This document shows, piece after piece, positions 1 through 11,082 of a stretch of DNA of 64,000 bases. This DNA comes from Datisca glomerata (taxonomy: Eukaryota; Streptophyta; Magnoliopsida; Cucurbitales; Datiscaceae). A model generated the notes under the pieces. That model was given only the letters and a program-made list of their open reading frames with translations. It was not told the origin of the DNA and did no database searches. Location of the stretch: the NCBI GenBank assembly GCA_003255025.1, contig QANY01005361.1, positions 382,715 through 446,714 on the forward strand, read 5' to 3'. Made by a program: the position numbers and the translations under genes. Numbering within the stretch: position 1 is the stretch's first letter; each line of letters starts with the position of its first letter.

Positions 1-226
1 TTGATTATATTTTTATATCTTATGAATGTAATTATATTTAGAAGGTATGGACTTGATATTTGGGCCTAAGCTCATAGATTTGTTACCCCCGCCAACAATA
101 TTCTATTCATTAAATATTTTAAGACCTCTCCAAGTGGTCACCCAATCAAATGGGTAAGTTCACTGATCGCAAATTTGATTGGGCTTCCTTCACCCTTTAA
201 TGATGCACTTATTATTACGTTTGTAG

Positions 227-302
227 GAGTGATTGTGGTGTGTGGGCCTTGAGATATATGAATGACATCAGGGCAGGAATTGTTGTCGACTATCGTTCCC
301 AG
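227..302 (+). pseudogene. Ulp1/SENP-type (C48) protease exon fragment
   Basis: A short exon-like block is bounded by a 3' splice site (TTTGTAG) and a 5' splice site (CAG then GTAATT). It translates to a stretch starting DCGVWALRYMND, which resembles the segment around the catalytic cysteine of C48 SUMO proteases (Q-x-n-DCGV). A preceding block ending at 153 with GTAAGT could be another exon, but its translation is not convincing. No complete protease surrounds it. Ulp1-like exons are often carried by Mutator-like elements, which fits the neighbouring MULE/FAR1 and PMD relics, though those lie on the other strand. Identification rests on about 25 residues and is tentative. Confidence 0.42.
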
Positions 303-329
303 GTAATTTGTCAGATATTGTTAAACTTG

Positions 330-750
330 AGAGCTTTGTTTTTTGTTTGTTATAGTTTCAGGTTCTTTTAGTTCTATAATCGAGAATTTTCTTATTGTTT
401 GGATTTGCTTATTTGTGGTTGTCATTGCTAGTTATTTGTTAGGGTTTCTTTAGTTATGTAATTGAGATTTTTCTTATTCTTCTGGACTTGCTCATTTGTG
501 GTTGTCAGTATTGAACTTGTTGAGGTCGAGGTGTTTGGTGAATATTCAAGCCTTAGATGTTATTATTGAATTTGTTGAGGTGTAAGATAGTTTGGTGAAT
601 GTTACAGCTCTGTTTTTTGTTTTGTTTTAGTTTGGAGTAAGGCTTCTCTTAGTTTGTAATTGGAAATTTTATGATTATCCGAGATTTGCTCGTTTATGGC
701 TGTCGATGTTGAATATGTTGAGGTGTATCATAGTTTGTTGAATATTGGAA
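330..750. repeat. imperfect direct repeats
   Basis: Three loosely similar T-rich copies each contain a run like TTAGTT-TGTAATTG-GA-ATTTT, then GGATTTGCTCATTTGTGG, then GTTGAGGTG and TTTGGTGAAT. Copies start near 360, 440 and 640. They carry no open frame and look like decayed transposon or intron sequence. Confidence 0.4.
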
Positions 751-980
751 ATATTTTTAGAGGAGTATAAATCTCACGATCTTCGGTGTAACATTTTGTT
801 GAAGATTGTCAACCATCCTTGGAACATCTCGTATGATATATTACATGATAGCGTTGGTTGATTTTATAATACGAACTCATCTATCTCAGAGACCTGGCTA
901 CCATTAAAGAAGAGTCCTACTTTAAAGCAAAGACTTGAGAAGAGGAAAAAAATGAAGGGATAGATATATTGTATTACATT

Positions 981-1221
981 ATTGTGTCTTATTTTTCGAT
1001 GTTCTTGTTCAAATACTCGCCCATTTGACATTTCTGAAAAATTTGATGAGCTAGATGTTATTGAAAAAGACAATAAAGATGATGCAATAAATTTTGAAAA
1101 GGGATATCTTAATACACTTCAGAATTTATTGCCTTCTTCAATAACATCTAGCTCATCGAATTTTTCAAATATGTCAAATGCGCGAGTGTTTGAACAAGAA
1201 CATAAAAAAATAGGACACAAT
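981..1221. repeat. 241-bp imperfect inverted repeat (hairpin)
   Basis: Arm 981-1066 is nearly the reverse complement of 1136-1221, with a 69-bp spacer. The arms differ at roughly one base in eight. Each arm therefore encodes a similar peptide outward (ITSSSSNFS-MSN-RVFEQEH), on the minus strand for the left arm and the plus strand for the right. The transcript would fold into a long stem. No terminal signature of a known transposon is visible. Confidence 0.75.
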
Positions 1222-1229
1222 AAATTTTT

Positions 1230-1530
1230 GTAAGTTATTGTGTACAAGGATGATAAACAGATTTTGTATATTATTGTGTACAACTATAAATAAAAGGGTT
1301 TTTTGTAAGTTATCTTGTACAGTGATGATAAATAGATGTTGCAGAATTATTTTGTACAGTTATAAAATAACAATTTTTTTCAGAATTATTGTGTATTGTT
1401 ATAAATAAGTAGGTTTATAAATATTTGGACGATAACATTCTAAAAAAACTATGAAAGTAAGTTAATACCAAAATGTACATTTACTGCGGTGGGGGATATG
1501 GAAAATTATACCAATATGGGATGTTTGTGT
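1230..1530. other. AT-rich spacer with TTGTACA repeats
   Basis: No gene is seen. The phrase ATTATTGTGTACA / ATTATTTTGTACAGTTATAAA recurs about five times at intervals of 50-60 bp between 1233 and 1405. The right end runs into the 3' tail of the FAR1-like pseudogene. Confidence 0.4.
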
Positions 1531-2906
1531 TGTTCATAGTGTACCCACCTTGTGCGTTGAATGGTGGTGGGTATTCATATGGGTCGAATGGGTACGCACC
1601 TTGCACATTGAATGGGGGCACACCTTATCTGGATACACTGTTGCGTGTGCACCTTGCACGTTAGATGGTGCTGGATCATCATTATTATCGTCTGGCATTG
1701 TCGCATGCACATCACTCGGTAATTCTAGACATGTCCGTTTGGTATGTCCAGTGTTATTACAATGTCAATATCGACGGGTGGTTGGTCGTGCTTTACTCGA
1801 GCTAGCACCTTGGCTACCTTTCGCCTTCACGATTACCGGGTCTTCAACGAGGCCTCTTTTAATCTCTACACGATCCGCGTGCTTCACATCATGTTCATTG
1901 GCGACCTTCTCATTCCACAAAGTCTCATATTTTGCAAAAGCATCCCAACCTCCACTTTGGCTCGAGTCGACCATTCATTTGACTTTGACGTAAAGTGAGC
2001 AAGTCTTTGGGCAGCTAGTTAGATCGAATTGTACCGAAGCAACATTGGCTCATTTGTATTCAGATGAGAATCGCTTGACTATGTTGGTAGCATATTACTT
2101 ATCACAGTGATCTGCCACCAGTCTAGTATGCACGTGCTTGGGATCTGTTGCATATGTTCTGCTTTCATAATAGTAAATGTATGCCAACATAGTATCCCCA
2201 CTGATTCAAACTTGCCACAACTACACTTGTACGTATCAAGTTTTTGGTCTCGTAGCACTAAGTATGAGTCATTTGGCACCCCAAACTCGACCAAGGAATA
2301 ATTTCGAGCCTCTCCATCATGTGTCAAGCACAAACTATAAACGATGTTTCACCCATGATCTCTTTACGGACACGTTTATATAAATTTTGTGTGAACACAT
2401 TTTTCGTGTGTTGCTCTAATGCATGCAAGTGAGTCTGAGGCACAGACATTTCATTTGTCATTTTAAAATCGTCCAACCTCTCCTCGTGTTGAATACGTGC
2501 CAACGCCTGATCGAATTGTAGCATGAATTCAAATAGTTTAGATTGACGTTCAATGAATCAGTAGATATACTCGTTCATACCTTCAGATCGTTGCGTCATT
2601 CTCATGAAAGCAAAGAATTTTCCATGTTGGAAGGCCTCTGCCTAACGTTCACGCTTCACATACATCCATTGTACCCATTTGTTTTACCTGAGGTTGAACG
2701 ACTCTATCAAATGATCGCTTTCCTCTTCAAACTCCCCTTCACTAACTACGTCAAACATGACTCTCTTGAATTCCTATAGAAATTATAGGTTATGCACGTT
2801 TGATTGGGCATTTCGTTCAAGATGCCATGCACAAAGCCGATGATTGTAATTGGGGAGGACCGTCTTGATTGCTTTACGCATTGGCTTATCACCATATGTA
2901 ATGACT
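1530..2906 (-). pseudogene. FAR1/MULE transposase-like pseudogene
   Basis: Reading the minus strand from 2906 down, one finds in order: the end of a MULE transposase domain (AIKTVLPNYNHRLCAWHLE, about 2870-2800); a FAR1-type linker (2524-2324); a SWIM zinc finger with the C-x-C...C-x-H pattern (YKCSCGKFESVGILCWH, about 2231-2180); and a C-terminal zinc knuckle followed by a glycine/histidine-rich tail (about 1790-1530). FAR1/FHY3 proteins and MULE transposases share this order, so the relic may be a domesticated-type FRS gene or a transposon; I favour the transposon. It is broken by stops and frameshifts. The first knuckle cysteine reads tyrosine, with a stop codon next to it. The N-terminal half is missing, cut off where the CCAAACGC-rich repeat block begins near 2910. 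Confidence 0.75.
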
Positions 2907-3260
2907 CATTGAGACATGGTCCAAACGCCTGTTACAAATGGCATTTCAGGCCCAAACAATATTAGCAGGCCAAAAACGTCATATATACATGCGTTTGGGC
3001 TCGACCGTCAGGCGTTTGGGTGTTTGGGACTAACAGGCGTTTGGGTGAGACCATTAGGCCCCAAATGCCATTCTCGACTGGAGAATCGCCATTCTCAACT
3101 GGCGAATCGCCATTCTCAACTGGCGAATCGCCACTCATGAATGGTGTTTAAGGACTATTGATAGCGTTTGGTCCCCAAACGCTATTGTAACAAGCATTTG
3201 GTATGTGTCCTATCGACATGGACCAAACGCCTTTGTGTCAAGCATTTGGTTCTAATACTC
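2907..3260. repeat. self-complementary motif cluster (CCAAACGC / GCGTTTGG / AATCGCC)
   Basis: The block contains many short motifs in both orientations: CCAAACGC and GCGTTTGG about eight times, and GGAGAATCGCCATT / GGCGAATCGCCA in tandem at 3075-3135 (21-22 bp period). ACATGGNCCAAACGCCT occurs near both ends (2914 and 3218). The same AATCGCC/GGCGATT vocabulary returns in the arms of the element at 6.5-8.9 kb. No coding sequence is supported; the short open frame here only translates the repeats. Confidence 0.55.
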
Positions 3261-3607
3261 TATATTATGCATAAAAAACCAGGTTGAAAAAATTATTTAT
3301 AATTTGGGACCAATAAAATGTTTGGATAGATTGACAGTTTGTAAGCGCGAGATGAGCCATAACATAAGGGGTGAATCTACTCTTCGTAGAATCCAATTAG
3401 ATAGCCCACAATATTAATTGCATATTTATATCCATAATATGTCAAACGCCTGTCATGCAATGTCATGCAACTTTGACAAATTTATATTCCCAAAATAAAC
3501 CTAGAATCCAATCCAAACAAACTTAGAATCTAAAAAAACTTAAAATCCAAACATAGAATACAACATATTTATATCCACAAAATGTTGTTATCAACTTTGA
3601 CAAAACA
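3261..3607. other. AT-rich spacer
   Basis: I see no gene, repeat or motif beyond ordinary AT-rich sequence between the repeat cluster and the 3' end of the PMD pseudogene. Confidence 0.3.
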
Positions 3608-5927
3608 TCATGGTACAACTTTTCTCTTTTTTGACAAAGCATCGTGTGAATGCTTTGTATGTCCTTCATGTTCTCGTTCTGATTCAGTATCCTCCTTAGT
3701 GTCGACATCATGGTCGTTTTGATCATCATTAACTGAATCTTCACCATGGTCATCATCTTCATCACCTTTATCATCATCAATCTCATGCCTGCTTGCTTGA
3801 ATTTCATATATGTGCATGCGGCTTTGTAACTTCACCTACAAGTGTACATACTCAGTGTATTTTGATTTCAAACTAAAAAATAAATAGAGAAAGATCGTAA
3901 GTTTACAATTTTCTTATCTTTTTTTTTCATGGATGCTTTGGCATTTATCATCGCCTCACGTGCGCTCAACATTTTCTCGAATAACAGCTTGTTGAGACCG
4001 CCAATCATGCGCATCATGCCTGCCGCGCATGTCGCCGGCACCTACATTATCCGAATTGCGCGTTAATATGATATTGAATGACTAAATGGTAAATATTAAC
4101 ATCATAACTCACGTAATCGACTTCAGCAGATGGAAGACCCCAGACTAGAACATCATTTGGAATGTCAACCAACTCACTACCACCATCTGGGAGTGGTAAC
4201 TGAATCTACCACGATGGTAGTGGGATGTCGGCTACTTTTATATCATCAACAGTCACTCTAGCCAATCCTAATGCTGCTCGTACTGCTATGGCTGTTGCGG
4301 TTGCTGGTACTGCTGCCTATAAATAGTAGATTACAAAATTACATTGTATAACAAGATGAGTAATCTCCTATATTTAAAAACCACTTAAAGATTTTTAGCA
4401 CCTATGAAGATGAAGATGCCCCATCATAGTTGTAAGACAACCACTTTTTCTGGAATTCATCATATGTATCTTCGCTATCGCCATCTACATCTTGGATAAA
4501 GTGTGTCGCTCTAAAACCTCCAAGACCACCAGACAGATCCTCTCTGGTGAATGGTTGATCACCTAACATTGAATTTGGGGGTCTGTATGGGATATACGGT
4601 GCCTCGGTTCCCATACTCTACCGTGAGACGCGCTCACCCAAGTACCATGCTCTTTCAGCAGGTCCTTGCAACAAGATTGTCATGGTGGTAGGAGGTATAT
4701 TGTCGATGTAATAGTCAGGCAAGTATGTACGTTCTCCCCAAGGGTATCCATTGATAACTAACTTTTTTCCCCAACCTCTGACAACGGTTTGCCAACTAGC
4801 TTTTGCAAAGCCTTCTTGTTCTTGTAGAGTTCCAAATCATAGTCTAGTTGACGACCTTAAAACTTTCAGACCAATTATCACAGCAAAGTCCAATGGGGCC
4901 ATTGTCATTTCACACACTTCATCGATATGAAAGGTGTGGGTTGTATCCCATCATTTCTCGGCCAGACTTTTCAATAAAACGCGATCCATCTGACCCTTTT
5001 TCAATATACTTATAAAATACCTAAAACTGGAGGCATCGACATTCATTCTCACGTTTTCAGGAAGGCTACTATACCATCGAGCTACTAGTGTAGTGTTCCC
5101 AAAATAACGAATACCAAGAACTCAGCCTAAGAAACCAAAATTTAAGTATGACTCAGTGAAAAATGTGTATGAAGAAAAATGTACTATAGTCCCTAATGTG
5201 ACATTTCGCCAAACACTTTATGGGCAATAAACATACACTATAATTTTTCATCCAAAACATATATCGCTACCAGTAATCATACATTTCTATAAGCATCACA
5301 TAAAAACACTCGTTTTTCAAAATGATTCAAGTGTCTATTTTGTGTTTTAACAATATAACACATAACAACCAAATTTTTTGTTAAGGAAACTTACATTTTA
5401 TCCTTAGATGGGATATAACATTTCATTGAACATGTTACGTGCATTCATATAAATATAGTATAAACCTTAATATGGAATTTTATCAAACACCTTACTGACA
5501 ATGAAAAAAATACACCATATAATTCATTATGACATTTTGTCGAACACTTTACGGGCACTCATGAAAATCCTATAATTTTTCATCCAAGACATATTTCTAC
5601 CAAAAACCATATATTTCTATAATCATCACATAAAAAACATCCAATTTGCAGAACGAATCAAGTATATATTAGGTGTTTTAACAATATAACACATAAAATT
5701 GAAAATATTCAAAGGAAAACTTACATTTTGTTTGCTTGGGTGAGATATATGCTTCGTTGGAGCAATATGAAGAATAGGGCTACTAACATTTCGATTCTTT
5801 GGATGAAATCTTTTCACCTCATAACTGGTGGCATCGTATGGCCCTTTCGAGACGCTCGAGCTCGAAACTTGGTTGTGTCGTTAGACTCAATATCCCCTTT
5901 GTAACTTTATGTTTTCCTCTAGCCATT
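3608..5927 (-). pseudogene. plant mobile domain (PMD/MAIN-like) pseudogene
   Basis: An intron-containing relic on the minus strand. A likely start at about 5926 gives MARGKHKVTKGILSL. A donor GTAAGT follows near 5725, and an acceptor TTTCTTAG near 5130 opens the main exon. That exon carries the hallmark PMD text: ARWYSSLPENVR, then THTFHIDEVCEMTM-PLDFAVIIGL, then WGERTYLPDYY and GPAERAWYLGERVSR. A last exon (3835-3608) encodes a highly acidic tail (repeated D/E/H) ending in KKRKVVP. PMD proteins are of uncertain role; MAIN-type members act in the nucleus, and many copies travel in Mutator-like or Gypsy elements. The frame is broken by several stops, for example TGA after the AEK of the PMD core and stops between 4330 and 4140. 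The upstream flank (5930-6130) is CT-rich on the coding strand, like a 5' UTR. Confidence 0.65.
5205..5745. repeat. direct duplication of an intron segment
   Basis: Positions 5205-5415 and 5523-5745 are diverged copies about 315 bp apart. Both contain CATTTCTATAA-CATCACATAAAAA and TTTTAACAATATAACACATAA, and both end in ACTTACATTTT. Each copy therefore presents a GTAAGT donor on the minus strand, so the PMD relic has two possible donors for this intron. Confidence 0.6.
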
Positions 5928-6480
5928 ATTGGTGAAAAATACAGCATTAGAAGGATATGGGGTTTGGGGTAGTGGGTTGGAGGGATTTGGCTCAGATTTG
6001 GCACGAGTTTTGACTCGTGTGTTGCAACGAATTTGGTGAGGTTTTGATGGATTTCGGGCTATGAAGAGAGAGATGAAGAAGAAGAAGAAGGAGAATAGGG
6101 TTTGAGTGAATAGAAATGAAGTGTTGAGAGAGGGGAAAGGGTGTGTATCAACTTTTTAAGAATAAGGGGGAAGGGGTTTTTCAGTGTTGAGGTTAATTTT
6201 GATAAGAAATAAGGTTATATTTTAAAATTAATTTTATAGGGATCAATTAATTAAACCTAAAAGGTTATTTTCCAAAAATTATGAGGTTATTTTTATAAAA
6301 GAAAAAGGTTAAATTTCAAAATTTTTAGCGGACATGCTCGATTTAACAGTAGAATCCGACCTTAGGTGTAATACATATTCGTCAAACTGATAAATAGGAT
6401 TTACCGACCATCATAACATCACGGCATATAATTATATTTGATGAAAACCCGTCTCGTTCGATACTTGTCACAAAAGCACA
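5928..6480. other. spacer upstream of the PMD relic
   Basis: On the minus strand 6130-6050 is CTTCTT-rich, as in a 5' untranslated leader. The rest (6180-6480) is AT-rich with no recognisable feature. Confidence 0.3.
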
Positions 6481-6949
6481 ACAACATTGTAAATGATAAC
6501 TTTTATCAAATTTATGATTAAGTGTTTAATTGTTTCAGGAATCCTTAACAAACCCAATCTAATTTCACATAGTAAGTGAGTATCATGAACGTTTGCATTG
6601 AAATAACGAGTTTTTTCTATTTCAATCAATGATTTTCCCGGTGCACCATAAATAATTACAAAATTATCAATCTAAAGGAAAAATGTGAAGAATGGCGATT
6701 AGAGCCATATAAATAGCGATTTGGAGCATAAAAGTGGCGATTAGGAACAAAAAAGTGGCGATTGGGAGGGACACTGGCTTTCGCCTATTTCAACATGGCA
6801 TTTGGAGACTGAAACAGGCGATTTGAGGCAATAAACTGACGATTGGCTTCGACAATGACTATTGGCACCTTTAGGATGGCGTTTAGGGGCTAAAAATAGG
6901 CGATTCGCCTATTAGGTATGGCAATTAGATTTAAGGAGTTCACCAAAGA

Positions 6950-8360
6950 CGTAGTAATGTACGACAAATTCTTTAGGGTACACCAAAATTTTAAAATTTT
7001 TTTGTGTGAACCCACACGTAATTTGTGAACCCCTCCAAGAATTATTATTTTGTACGTATTCGGTGAACCCTACTATGTAATTGGTGAACCCAACTACGTA
7101 ATTGATGAACCCCTCAAAAAATTATTCTTTTGTACGTATTTGGTGAACCCCATTACGTAATTGGTGAACCCCTCTAAGAATTATTCTTTTGTACGTATTT
7201 GGTGAATCTCACTACGTAATTGATGAACCCCACTACGTATTTGGTGAACAAAAAAAATATGCTACATGCTGGGCTTTGTGTGGCCCAAATTGCTCCAAAT
7301 GCAATCTAAGGGCCACAACAGCCTAGCATCCATGCCGTGAAAAAATTCACAGCATGATAAAGTTTTCCGTAGTCGTGGTGTTCCATATTATTCTCCTTGA
7401 TTTCTGCCACCTCTTTAGCTAAGGCTTCCATTTTTCGGAAAACTTCTACAATGCCCGGAATAAATTCCCGGCATTGATGTTGGGTCATTGTAGCCCTTGG
7501 ATTATTTTTTTAGTAATCTGGGCCACACAAGGCTCGACCGATCACTTATACCAAAGTTTTACATTTTGTTTTTTTACGTTTCACGAATTATGTACTGGGG
7601 TTTACTAAATATGTACAGATGTTCATTAAATATTTACTGAGATTCATTGAATACATACAAATTAATAATTTTTGGAGGGATTCACCAAATATGTACTGGG
7701 GTTCACCAAATATGTACAGAGGTTCACTAAATATGTATTGGGGTTCATCAAATATATACATAGTCAATTTTGTACATATTTGGTGAACCTCAATACACAT
7801 TCGGTGAACCCCTGTATATGTTTGATATACTCCAGTACATATTTGGTGAACTCTTCCAATAATTATCAATTTTGTACGTATTTTGTGAACACTAGTACAT
7901 ATTTGATGAAACTCAGTACATTTTTTGTAAACCCCTCCAAGAATTATTAATTTTGTACGTATCTGGTGAACACTACTATATATTTGGTGAATATCGGTAC
8001 ATATTTGGTGAACTCCTAAAATAGTGGAGTTCACCAAATACGTATAAATTAATAATTTTTAGAGGGGTTCACCAAATATGTAATGAGGTTTACTAAATAT
8101 GTACATGAGTTCACCAAATATGTATTGAAGTTCACCAAATATGTACAAAATCAATTTTTTACATATTTGGTGAACCTAAGTACACATTTGGTGATCCCTT
8201 ATATATGTTTGATGAGCCTCAATACATATTTTGTGAATCCCTCCAAGAATTATTAATTTTTTACGTATTTGGTGAATCCCACTACATATTTAGTGAACCT
8301 CAATACATATCTGATGAAACTCAATACATATTTAGTGCCCCTATACATTTTTTGTGAACC
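6950..8360. repeat. alternating-orientation array of TTTGGTGAAC units
   Basis: About 25 copies of a loose unit of roughly 25-30 bp (GTACATATTTGGTGAACCYC) fall into blocks of alternating orientation: forward 7010-7255, reverse 7595-7760, forward 7775-8015, reverse 8028-8150, forward 8155-8360. Adjacent blocks are therefore palindromic. ATTATTAATTTTGTACGTAT recurs between units. The long open frames across 7588-8037 and 7672-7950 are translations of the repeat, not genes. Confidence 0.75.
7271..7535. mobile_element. small MITE nested in the array
   Basis: Terminal inverted repeats are visible: the left end GGGCTTTGTGTGGCCCA is matched by the right end TGGGCCACACAAGGCTC. The similarity continues imperfectly inward for about 50 bp (AATCTAAGGGCCACAA against TTGTAGCCCTTGGATT). 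The interior has two short palindromes and no coding capacity. It interrupts the TTTGGTGAAC array, so it is the younger insertion. No target duplication is obvious. Confidence 0.6.
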
Positions 8361-9072
8361 TTCTTCCAAGCGCCATCTTAAAGCCCCTAATTCACCACCC
8401 TGAAGGTGCTAATCGTCATCTTCAAGGCCAAGTGCCATTCAAATTGCTCTAACCTCCACAGTCCTTCCTAATCGCCACACTTGAACTGATAATCACCATA
8501 CTTATCCCTAATCGCCATCAAAATGGCCATAATCGTCATTCAAATGACTCTAATCGTCATTCAAATGACTCTAATCGTCATTCAAATGACTCTAATCGTC
8601 ATCAAAATGGCCATAATTGTCATTCAATCGTCATTCAAATGGCTCTAATCGCCATCAAAATGGCCATAATCGTCATTCAAATGGCTCTAATCATTATCTT
8701 CACAATAAACCCTAAAATTATTTTTTTAATTAATTACCATACACTGGGTAAAATAGAGAAAAACTCATTCTATCAATACAAACATTCACGATATTCATTT
8801 ATTATGTGAAATTAGATTGAATTAAGTAAAATTTCTCGAAACAATTGAACATTTATTTATAAACTCGATAAAAGTTAACTTTTTGAGTTTTTGTCTTTTA
8901 ACTTTCTCAGTTTTAGGCTTATTAATTTTTATTTATAACCCTAAAGCAAAACCTCTGATTCTCAAATTCAATCCCCCATTCCAGCGAAACTTCCCCTACC
9001 AGAGACTAGACTAGCGCCTCACCGCCTCCCAGCCTACAGCTGGCAGCCCACGGGCGACGTGACTCCGTAAGG

Positions 9073-9073
<1 letters not shown>

Positions 9074-9107
<34 letters not shown>
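9074..9107 (+). repeat. (CT)n microsatellite
   Basis: An uninterrupted run of about 17 CT dinucleotides sits in the putative 5' leader. Confidence 0.95.
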
Positions 9108-9109
<2 letters not shown>

Positions 9110-10344
9110 AGTTTGAAAGCCTTTTGGTAATTTCCATTCTAACCCGTATGATTTTGCTCTCTTACTATTCTTCTGCGCAATTAATTTTCTGGGTGTTGCA
9201 TTTTATTCTAGTTCTGCTGGATCTTGATGGATTTGCATATCGGTTTTGTGTTATTGTTTGTTTTTTCATGTTCATTAATGTCGATTGGGTGTTCGATTTG
9301 ATTCTCTCTGATATTTTTTCATCGCTTATTGGATAAATAGATGAAGTGTGTCACTTGGTTTTGCGACCACGTCATGGTCGTGGTCGTGATCGTAGTTAAA
9401 ACTCACTTCATACTGATTTCTGGTATTCTTTATTGTGCTAGCTATTTGGGTTCTCTTCATTCTATTTTTAAGCACTAATGGCTTTGAAATGCCAATTATG
9501 TGAAAAGGTTTGCAGTGTGTGAACTGAGGTGAGTTAAGTTCAGAAATGCCAATTCTATGTCAATTAAGTTTAATTGAATTTTTCTTAATGCTTAAAAGTG
9601 TTTTCAAAGAAAGATAAACACTTTCAAACTAACCGTAAATACTTGAAACACTTGAACCCAATTATTGCTTCTTGTTGTGCCCTGGTTGACAATTTGCAAT
9701 ATTTACTTAGCAGGTGGAGTTGAGCAATAGAGGAGTGAGAAGAGATCAAGTTGGATTTCCTCTTCTTTATGTATGTATGGTGGCTCTAATCTGTATTTTT
9801 ATTTACGCCTTTTGCATCATTGAAGAACTATATGTTATAAGAACCCTTACTCTTAATAATATATAAAGTGCTTTTGTCAGACACCCAATTTGACTTGTTC
9901 GGATGCTGTCTTCGATAATCTAGTCTCTTACATTTTGAAAACAAACGAGTTTTAGGGTCCATCTTCAACAAGTTTGCAATCAATCAGGCATGAGAATGGG
10001 AATGATTGATTGAGTCCGTTCCATTCCCTCTCTTGATTTCCCCGTCATACCCATATGTAATATGTATGTCACAATCTTGTAATATTATATTCTAAGAAAT
10101 AGAGAAACATTTAAAATCTTTTATTTTAACAATTTGGATCACCCATGCAGAGCTCAATAATTTGATTTCATCATCATTGTTTCTGGAATTGAATGACGAA
10201 ATAAATAATATTACAGTTGGTAGGGCTGAGGAATTGAATGTCTTATGATTTGAATGATTTTTATGTGGTTTATTTAGGCAGAATTGGTTTTCAAGTCTGT
10301 TGGTAAGTCTTTTTTTTTAAATGATTCTTTTTTTCTGGCAGGGG

Positions 10345-10500
10345 AAAACCGCAAACCGAATCGAACCTAACCGGTTTCACTGGTTCGGTTTATGCATATT
10401 CAGCGGTTCAGTTCGGTTTTGATATTAAGAAAATCGCATTTTCGGTTTGGTTTGAAAAATACCCCTAAAACGAACCGAACCGAACTAATTACACCCGTCC
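10345..10500. repeat. GGTTCGGTT / AACCGAACC repeat patch
   Basis: The run begins AAACCGAATCGAACC and ends AACCGAACCGAACT, with GGTTCGGTTT copies between. Such self-complementary patches are typical of small non-autonomous DNA transposons in plants. I cannot define its ends. Confidence 0.4.
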
Positions 10501-10701
10501 TCAACTCTGCGATTGTAAATCTTCTCTAATGTTTTGGTTTCTTATTCAAGTGTAGCACCTATACAAACGCTAATGTTATTCTGACATAGCATTAATCTAG
10601 TTTGATGAATGATGATGAAATAGCACACCTCCACCACATCTCTTCATCACCTAGTCTAATTTTTATCTTTTACTGATTTTTGTTTAATGTTTCTTTTTCA
10701 G

Positions 10702-11067
10702 TGCTCCATCTTCTTTCTGAACTTCTGAATCTGAAGCGCCGCTCCCATCTTCCTCTTCTTTCTCTTCCATATTTGTCATCTCTCTCGTTGAAAGCTGAAT
10801 ACTTGAAGACCCCGAGACAGGTGCAGTAACTTTTCATGTTCTGGAGCCTTTTTCTTTTTGTTGCTTTGATATTTTTTTGAGCTGGGATTTCCGACTGCGT
10901 TTGTCCAAGCTACCTCTGCGTACTTCCCAATTCCATCATCTATTATTACCTAGAGTTTTTTTCTCAGCGAATTCCCGTCACTTCAGGCACATTGTGGCGT
11001 AGAGGTGGATTCGCCTCGATTGGGCCTTAGGCTTGCGTTTTAATAACACTGGTCCTCTATTATGCAG
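10702..11067 (+). other. probable 5' UTR exon and leader intron of the L20 gene
   Basis: A pyrimidine-rich acceptor (TTCTTTTTCAG) at 10691-10701 opens a segment that ends at 10820 with CGAGACAG before GTGCAG. The next acceptor (CCTCTATTATGCAG) ends at 11067, 15 bp before the L20 start codon. The joined leader has an open frame continuous with L20 but no ATG, which supports translation starting at 11083. Intron calls are by consensus only. Confidence 0.45.
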
Positions 11068-11082
11068 CTAATCAAGAGACAG

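Larger units (their letters stand above)
6485..8885. mobile_element. 2.4-kb non-autonomous element with long inverted repeats
   Basis: The outer arms 6490-6665 and 8705-8885 are inverted copies: the right arm's CACGATATTCATTTATTATGTG matches the complement of the left arm, and both contain TGTGAAATTAGATTG and GATAAAAGTTA. Just inside lie GGCGATT repeats (6690-6960, left) and their complement AATCGCC/AATCGTC (8380-8700, right), including a 21-bp tandem unit repeated three times at about 8530-8593. The centre is the TTTGGTGAAC array. No transposase is present. Long inverted repeats suggest a Mutator-like or foldback element. I could not find a clean target-site duplication, so the exact ends are uncertain. 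Confidence 0.6.
8886..10701 (+). other. upstream region of the L20 gene
   Basis: No protein-coding frame is supported. The stretch 8960-9126 is GC-richer, contains a (CT)n run and ends in TTTTG then GTAATTTC, so it could be a first untranslated exon with its donor. A TATTTATAA box lies at 8930-8938, about 30 bp before it. The remainder to 10700 looks intronic or intergenic and includes the GGTTCGGTT repeat at 10345-10500. Whether the leader really splices to the L20 exons cannot be decided from sequence alone. Confidence 0.35.

Noticed and set aside
7588..8037. 149-codon minus-strand frame rich in HQICT repeats
   Set aside because: It only translates the TTTGGTGAAC repeat array; similar frames appear on the other strand at 7672-7950.
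9360..9395. short palindrome CGACCACG...CGTGGTCG
   Set aside because: An eight-base stem is not significant in a window of this length.
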